From Phaeacidiphilus oryzae TH49 (lineage in GTDB: Bacteria; Actinomycetota; Actinomycetes; Streptomycetales; Streptomycetaceae), in assembly GCF_000744815.1 (NCBI RefSeq), contig NZ_JQMQ01000005.1:814055-878054 (forward strand): a stretch of DNA of 64,000 nt. Reading direction: 5' to 3'. The position numbers and the translations under genes are program-made. Of this stretch, positions 61,176 to 64,000 are shown one piece after another; position 1 is the stretch's first letter, and each line of letters begins with the position of its first letter. The notes beneath the pieces were generated by a model that was not told the origin of the DNA, searched no databases, and worked only from the letters and a program-made list of their open reading frames with translations.

Positions 61176-61658
61176 TCAGCGGCGGTCGGCGGCGGTGCCG
61201 TATACCTCCGCGCAGGCGCGCAGCGCACGGGCGGCGCGCGCGGCCTGCTCGCGCCCGCCGGCCGGTTGGATGCCGACGGCGGAGACCGTTCCGCCGTCGG
61301 CGAGGTCGAGCACCGCCCAGGGGTCGCCCAGGCGGAGGTTGACGCCCAGCACCTCGGGCCACTCCAGCCGCCGGGTGCGGACGAAGTTGACCACGGTGAT
61401 CCCGTTCCGGTCGGCCTTCACCTTGGGCCGGGCCAGCACCGCCATCAGCCCGCCCAGAAGCAGCCCGACGGCGGCTATCCCGAAGCGGTCGTTGAGCTTC
61501 CAGTCCTCCGGCATCGCCGAGGCGAGCCAGGAGAAGAAGCTCAGGTCGAGGACGGCGAGGGCGTAGAGGACGGCCCGGGACCGGCCCGGCTGCCAGGTCA
61601 CAGGCAGTCGCGGGGCACCCGGCACGGTGCCGTGCTGCTCCCCCACGTCGGTGGTCAC
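61176..61658 (-). CDS. PH-domain (bacterial PH) membrane-associated protein
   Basis: 160 residues. After a short N tail come two hydrophobic segments (VLYALAVLDLSFFSWLASAM and FGIAAVGLLLGGLMAVLA) and then a beta-rich domain with the pattern KVKADRNGITVVNFVRTRRLEWPEVLGVNLRLGDPWAVLDLADG, the bacterial PH-like fold. Members sit in the membrane with the PH domain in the cytosol; role unknown. It lies 47 bp downstream of hisG in the ribBA-ribH-hisE-hisG row, the order also found in other streptomycetes, and is probably co-transcribed. Confidence 0.85.
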   Translation of the reverse strand: MTTDVGEQHGTVPGAPRLPVTWQPGRSRAVLYALAVLDLSFFSWLASAMPEDWKLNDRFGIAAVGLLLGGLMAVLARPKVKADRNGITVVNFVRTRRLEWPEVLGVNLRLGDPWAVLDLADGGTVSAVGIQPAGGREQAARAARALRACAEVYGTAADRR

Positions 61659-61705
61659 GTCCTCTATCGTTCCTCCGGCGGCGCCGCCGAACCCTCCGCC
61701 GGATC

Positions 61706-62551
61706 TCAGAGCCGGCAGGCGTGGATGTCGGTGACCAGGATCGCCCGGGCGCCGATCGCCCAGAGGTCGTCCATGATCTTCTGCGCCTCGTGCCGGAGCA
61801 CCATGGCGCGGACCGCCACCCAGCCCTCGCTATGCAGCGGGGAGACCGTCGGCGAGTCCAGGCCGGGGGTGAGCGAGGAGGCCTCGACGACCTTCTCGGC
61901 CCGGACGTTGTAGTCCATCATCACGTACCGCCGGGCCACCAGGACGCCCTGCAGCCGGCGCAGGAACTGCTCGCTCTGCGGGGTGTCCTCGGCGCCGAGC
62001 GGGCGCACCACCACGGCCTCGGAGACCAGGATCGGCTCGCCGAAGACCTCCATCCCGGCGTTCCGCAGGCTGGTGCCGGTCTCCACCACGTCCGCGATCA
62101 CGTCGGCGACGCCGAGCTGCACGGCGGTCTCGACGGCCCCGTCCAGCTTGGTGATCTCGGCCTCCACGCCGTGCTCGGCGAGGTGCTTGCGGACCAGGCC
62201 GGTGTACGAGGTGGCGATCCGGCGGCCGGAGAGGTCCTTCACCGTCTCGGCGACCGCGGGCGGGCCGGCGAACCGGAAGGTGGAGCGGGCGAAGCCGAGC
62301 GAGAGGATCTCCTCGGCCTCCGCCCCGGAGTCCAGCAGCAGGTCGCGGCCGGTGATGCCGATGTCAAGGCGGCCGGAGCCGACGTAGATGGCGATGTCCC
62401 GGGGCCGCAGGAAGAAGAACTCCACCTGGTTCTCCGGGTCGACCAGCACCAGCTCCTTGGAGTCCTTGCGCTGCCGGTAGCCGGCCTCATGGAGCATCTC
62501 CGCCGCCGGTACCGAGAGCGAGCCCTTGTTCGGGACGGCGATGCGCAGCAT
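61706..62551 (-). CDS. hisG: ATP phosphoribosyltransferase, long form
   Basis: 281 residues from ATG 62551. MLRIAVPNKGSLS and GRLDIGITGRDLLLDS belong to the two-lobed periplasmic-binding-like catalytic core, DVIADVVETGTSLRNAGM is the PRPP-binding loop, and the last 75 residues (MMDYNVRAEKVVEASSLTPGLDSPTVSPL) form the ACT-like domain that gives histidine feedback inhibition in the long form. It joins ATP to PRPP in the first step of histidine synthesis. The frame reaches 62740 but the extension is not protein-like. It follows hisE by 62 bp. Confidence 0.96.
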   Translation of the reverse strand: MLRIAVPNKGSLSVPAAEMLHEAGYRQRKDSKELVLVDPENQVEFFFLRPRDIAIYVGSGRLDIGITGRDLLLDSGAEAEEILSLGFARSTFRFAGPPAVAETVKDLSGRRIATSYTGLVRKHLAEHGVEAEITKLDGAVETAVQLGVADVIADVVETGTSLRNAGMEVFGEPILVSEAVVVRPLGAEDTPQSEQFLRRLQGVLVARRYVMMDYNVRAEKVVEASSLTPGLDSPTVSPLHSEGWVAVRAMVLRHEAQKIMDDLWAIGARAILVTDIHACRL

Positions 62552-62613
62552 GAGAGGAAGTGCCTTTCGGGAAAGAGGAACTGAGGGACGGTCAGCGATC
62601 GGTGGAGCAGGGG

Positions 62614-62883
62614 TCACAGATGCTTGTAGACGTCCTCCAGGCGGAGACCGCGCGCGATCATCATCACCTGGAGGTGGTACAGCAACTGGGAGATCTCCTC
62701 GGCGGTGCGGTCGTCCGACTCGTGCTCGGCGGCCATCCACACCTCGGCGGCCTCTTCGACCACCTTCTTGCCGATCGCGTGCACGCCCAGGCCGACCAGC
62801 TCCGCGGTACGGGAGCCGGTCTCGCCGGCGGCGGCCTTCTGCTGGAGCTCGGCGAAGAGCTCCTCGAATGTCTTGAGCGCCAT
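62614..62883 (-). CDS. hisE: Phosphoribosyl-ATP diphosphatase
   Basis: 89 residues, usual for the separate HisE. The MazG-like metal helix motif is [37 protein letters not shown], where the Glu/Asp set of E-E-x-x-E ... D coordinates Mg. It cuts PR-ATP to PR-AMP in the second step of histidine synthesis. It is upstream of hisG in the same direction and 95 bp downstream of ribH. The C terminus [11 protein letters not shown] is complete. Confidence 0.96.
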   Translation of the reverse strand: MALKTFEELFAELQQKAAAGETGSRTAELVGLGVHAIGKKVVEEAAEVWMAAEHESDDRTAEEISQLLYHLQVMMIARGLRLEDVYKHL

Positions 62884-62978
62884 GATGCCCCTACCCTACG
62901 GCCTCCGGGTGGCCGGCCGGTGAACCGCCCGCCACCCGGGCCTCTCTCCCAGGCGCGGCGCGCGGGGCAGGATCGTGC

Positions 62979-63461
62979 TCACCGCTGCTCGGCCAGCCCG
63001 CGCAGCAGGACGGCGGTGGCCACGGCGGCCTCGACGGCCTCCTTGCCCTTGTCCTCGTGGGAGTCCGGGAGGCCCGCCCGGTCCAGCGCCTGCTTCTCGT
63101 CGTCGCAGGTGAGCAGGCCGAACCCGATTGGGACCCCGGAGTCGAGCGCGACCCGGCTCAGGCCGTCGGTGGCGGCCTGGCACACGTAGTCGAAGTGCGG
63201 GGTGCCGCCGCGGATGACGACGCCGAGGGCGATCACCGCGTCGTACCGGCGCGCGGCCAGCGCCTGCGCCGCGACCGGGAGTTCGAAGCTGCCCGGGACC
63301 CGGACCACGGTGGGGTCCTCGATGCCGAGGGCGGAGAGGGCGCGCCGGGCGCCGTCCAGCAGACCGTCCATCACCGGCCGATGCCACTGGGCGGCGACCA
63401 CCGCCACCCGCAGGTTCTGGCAGTTCTCCACGCTGAGCTCGGGGGCTCCCTGACCGGCCAC
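62979..63461 (-). CDS. ribH: 6,7-dimethyl-8-ribityllumazine synthase
   Basis: 160 residues from GTG 63461, with GAGAGGA 8 nt upstream; the frame extends to 63545 in non-protein-like sequence. Conserved active-site segments: [51 protein letters not shown] (with the catalytic His of PHFDYV) and the [16 protein letters not shown] region. It condenses 5-amino-6-ribitylaminouracil with dihydroxybutanone phosphate in riboflavin synthesis and forms icosahedral 60-mers or pentamers. Its place right after ribBA is the normal order. Confidence 0.96.
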   Translation of the reverse strand: MAGQGAPELSVENCQNLRVAVVAAQWHRPVMDGLLDGARRALSALGIEDPTVVRVPGSFELPVAAQALAARRYDAVIALGVVIRGGTPHFDYVCQAATDGLSRVALDSGVPIGFGLLTCDDEKQALDRAGLPDSHEDKGKEAVEAAVATAVLLRGLAEQR

Positions 63462-63552
63462 GGAATTGGTCCTCTCGGTTCTGACTGGGTACCGCTCTGT
63501 ACAGTTTCCTGACGGTTCGGGGGGATTCTCCCGCGCCCGTCCCACGCGTCGG

Positions 63553-64000
63553 CTACGCCGCGCCGCCGGCCCCCAGCGCGTCCAGCCAGGGCAGGTCGTG
63601 GCCCATCCGGTCGCGCTTGGTCAGCAGGTAGCGGAGGTTGTGCTCGCCGGCCTGCACCGGCACCGGCTCGCGGCCGGCGACCGCCAGGCCGTACCGCTCC
63701 AGGGCGGAGACCTTGTCCGGGTTGTTGGTGAGCAGCCGGACCGAGTCGATCCCCAGGTCGGCCAGGACGGCCGCACCGGTGCCGTAGTCCCGGGCGTCGG
63801 CGGGCAGCCCCAGGTCGAGGTTGGCGTCGACGGTGTCCCGGCCCTCCTCCTGCAGCTGGTACGCCTGGAGCTTCTGCAGCAGCCCGATCCCGCGGCCCTC
63901 GTGGCCGCGGAGGTAGACCAGCACCCCGCCCTCCTCGGCGATCCGCTCCAGGGCGGCGTGCAGCTGCGGGCCGCAGTCGCAGCGCTGGGAGCCGAGGACG
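63553..64000 (-). CDS. ribA: GTP cyclohydrolase II domain, C-terminal part of ribBA (5' end outside window)
   Basis: 149 codons are visible and the frame continues past the right edge. [18 protein letters not shown] supplies zinc-binding cysteines of the GTP cyclohydrolase II module, followed by [57 protein letters not shown] and [17 protein letters not shown], all conserved. It opens GTP in the first step of riboflavin synthesis. In actinomycetes this domain is usually fused to dihydroxybutanone phosphate synthase (ribBA); the N-terminal part lies outside the window and that fusion is therefore inferred. Confidence 0.93.
   Translation of the reverse strand, partial: VLGSQRCDCGPQLHAALERIAEEGGVLVYLRGHEGRGIGLLQKLQAYQLQEEGRDTVDANLDLGLPADARDYGTGAAVLADLGIDSVRLLTNNPDKVSALERYGLAVAGREPVPVQAGEHNLRYLLTKRDRMGHDLPWLDALGAGGAA

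Overview
The window is very GC-rich (strong G/C preference at third codon positions), uses many GTG starts and one or two TTG starts, and carries RbpA, RNA polymerase-linked sigma-R style promoters, ECF sigma, CGNR, TetR, LacI and XRE regulators, a separate ppm1/lnt pair and a ribBA-ribH-hisE-hisG row. This combination points to a chromosomal segment of a Streptomycetaceae actinomycete (Streptomyces, Kitasatospora or Streptacidiphilus); the species cannot be fixed from the sequence. No phage, plasmid, insertion sequence, CRISPR array, tRNA or rRNA was seen.

Layout. 1-6437 (minus): the N-terminal 2145 codons of a giant secreted RHS/YD-repeat protein, cut by the window edge. 6.7-8.6 kb: MmpS-like lipoprotein, ECF sigma factor and a membrane protein, translationally coupled. 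8.7-19.98 kb: drug exporter fused to a winged-helix domain, PfkB kinase, DoxX, serine hydrolase, DUF402 phosphatase, exonuclease III, an epoxide hydrolase/CGNR-regulator divergent pair with twin palindromes, Fpg/Nei glycosylase and a HAD phosphatase. 20-28.5 kb: XRE-TPR regulator with a small divergent partner, SDR, TMEM175-type channel, MFS exporter, then LacI regulator divergent from a PhyH dioxygenase and sugar porter. 28.5-32.3 kb: repeat tract, CYP102-like P450 divergent from TetR, GNAT, ankyrin protein. 32.4-40.4 kb: small membrane protein plus an FtsK-like protein with a degenerate P-loop, two truncated globins around a STAS protein, APC permease, a degenerate GDPD, rbpA and fxsA. 40.5-51.5 kb: ppm1-lnt lipoprotein/mannosyl pair, amidohydrolase, Lrp, secreted beta-helix protein, acyl-CoA dehydrogenase, uridine-kinase-like protein. 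51.6-58.5 kb: a candidate small RNA, an orphan EccA-like AAA ATPase, an ABC exporter divergent from an SPFH-RHH-GPP34 operon. 58.5-64 kb: two CNNM/CBS transporters, PH-domain protein, hisG, hisE, ribH and the end of ribBA.

The most interesting candidates are the SPFH/ribbon-helix-helix/GPP34 plus ABC exporter locus with a perfect 12-bp palindrome between the divergent arms, a putative 80-nt RNA with its own promoter and intrinsic terminator (51605-51720), the MFS-winged-helix fusion, the globin-STAS-globin arrangement, the paired operators of the CGNR and LacI loci, and several enzymes that keep their fold but lack a catalytic residue. Intergenic repeat tracts sit in two convergent gene junctions. 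All functional statements are by motif recognition and family knowledge; no database search was possible.
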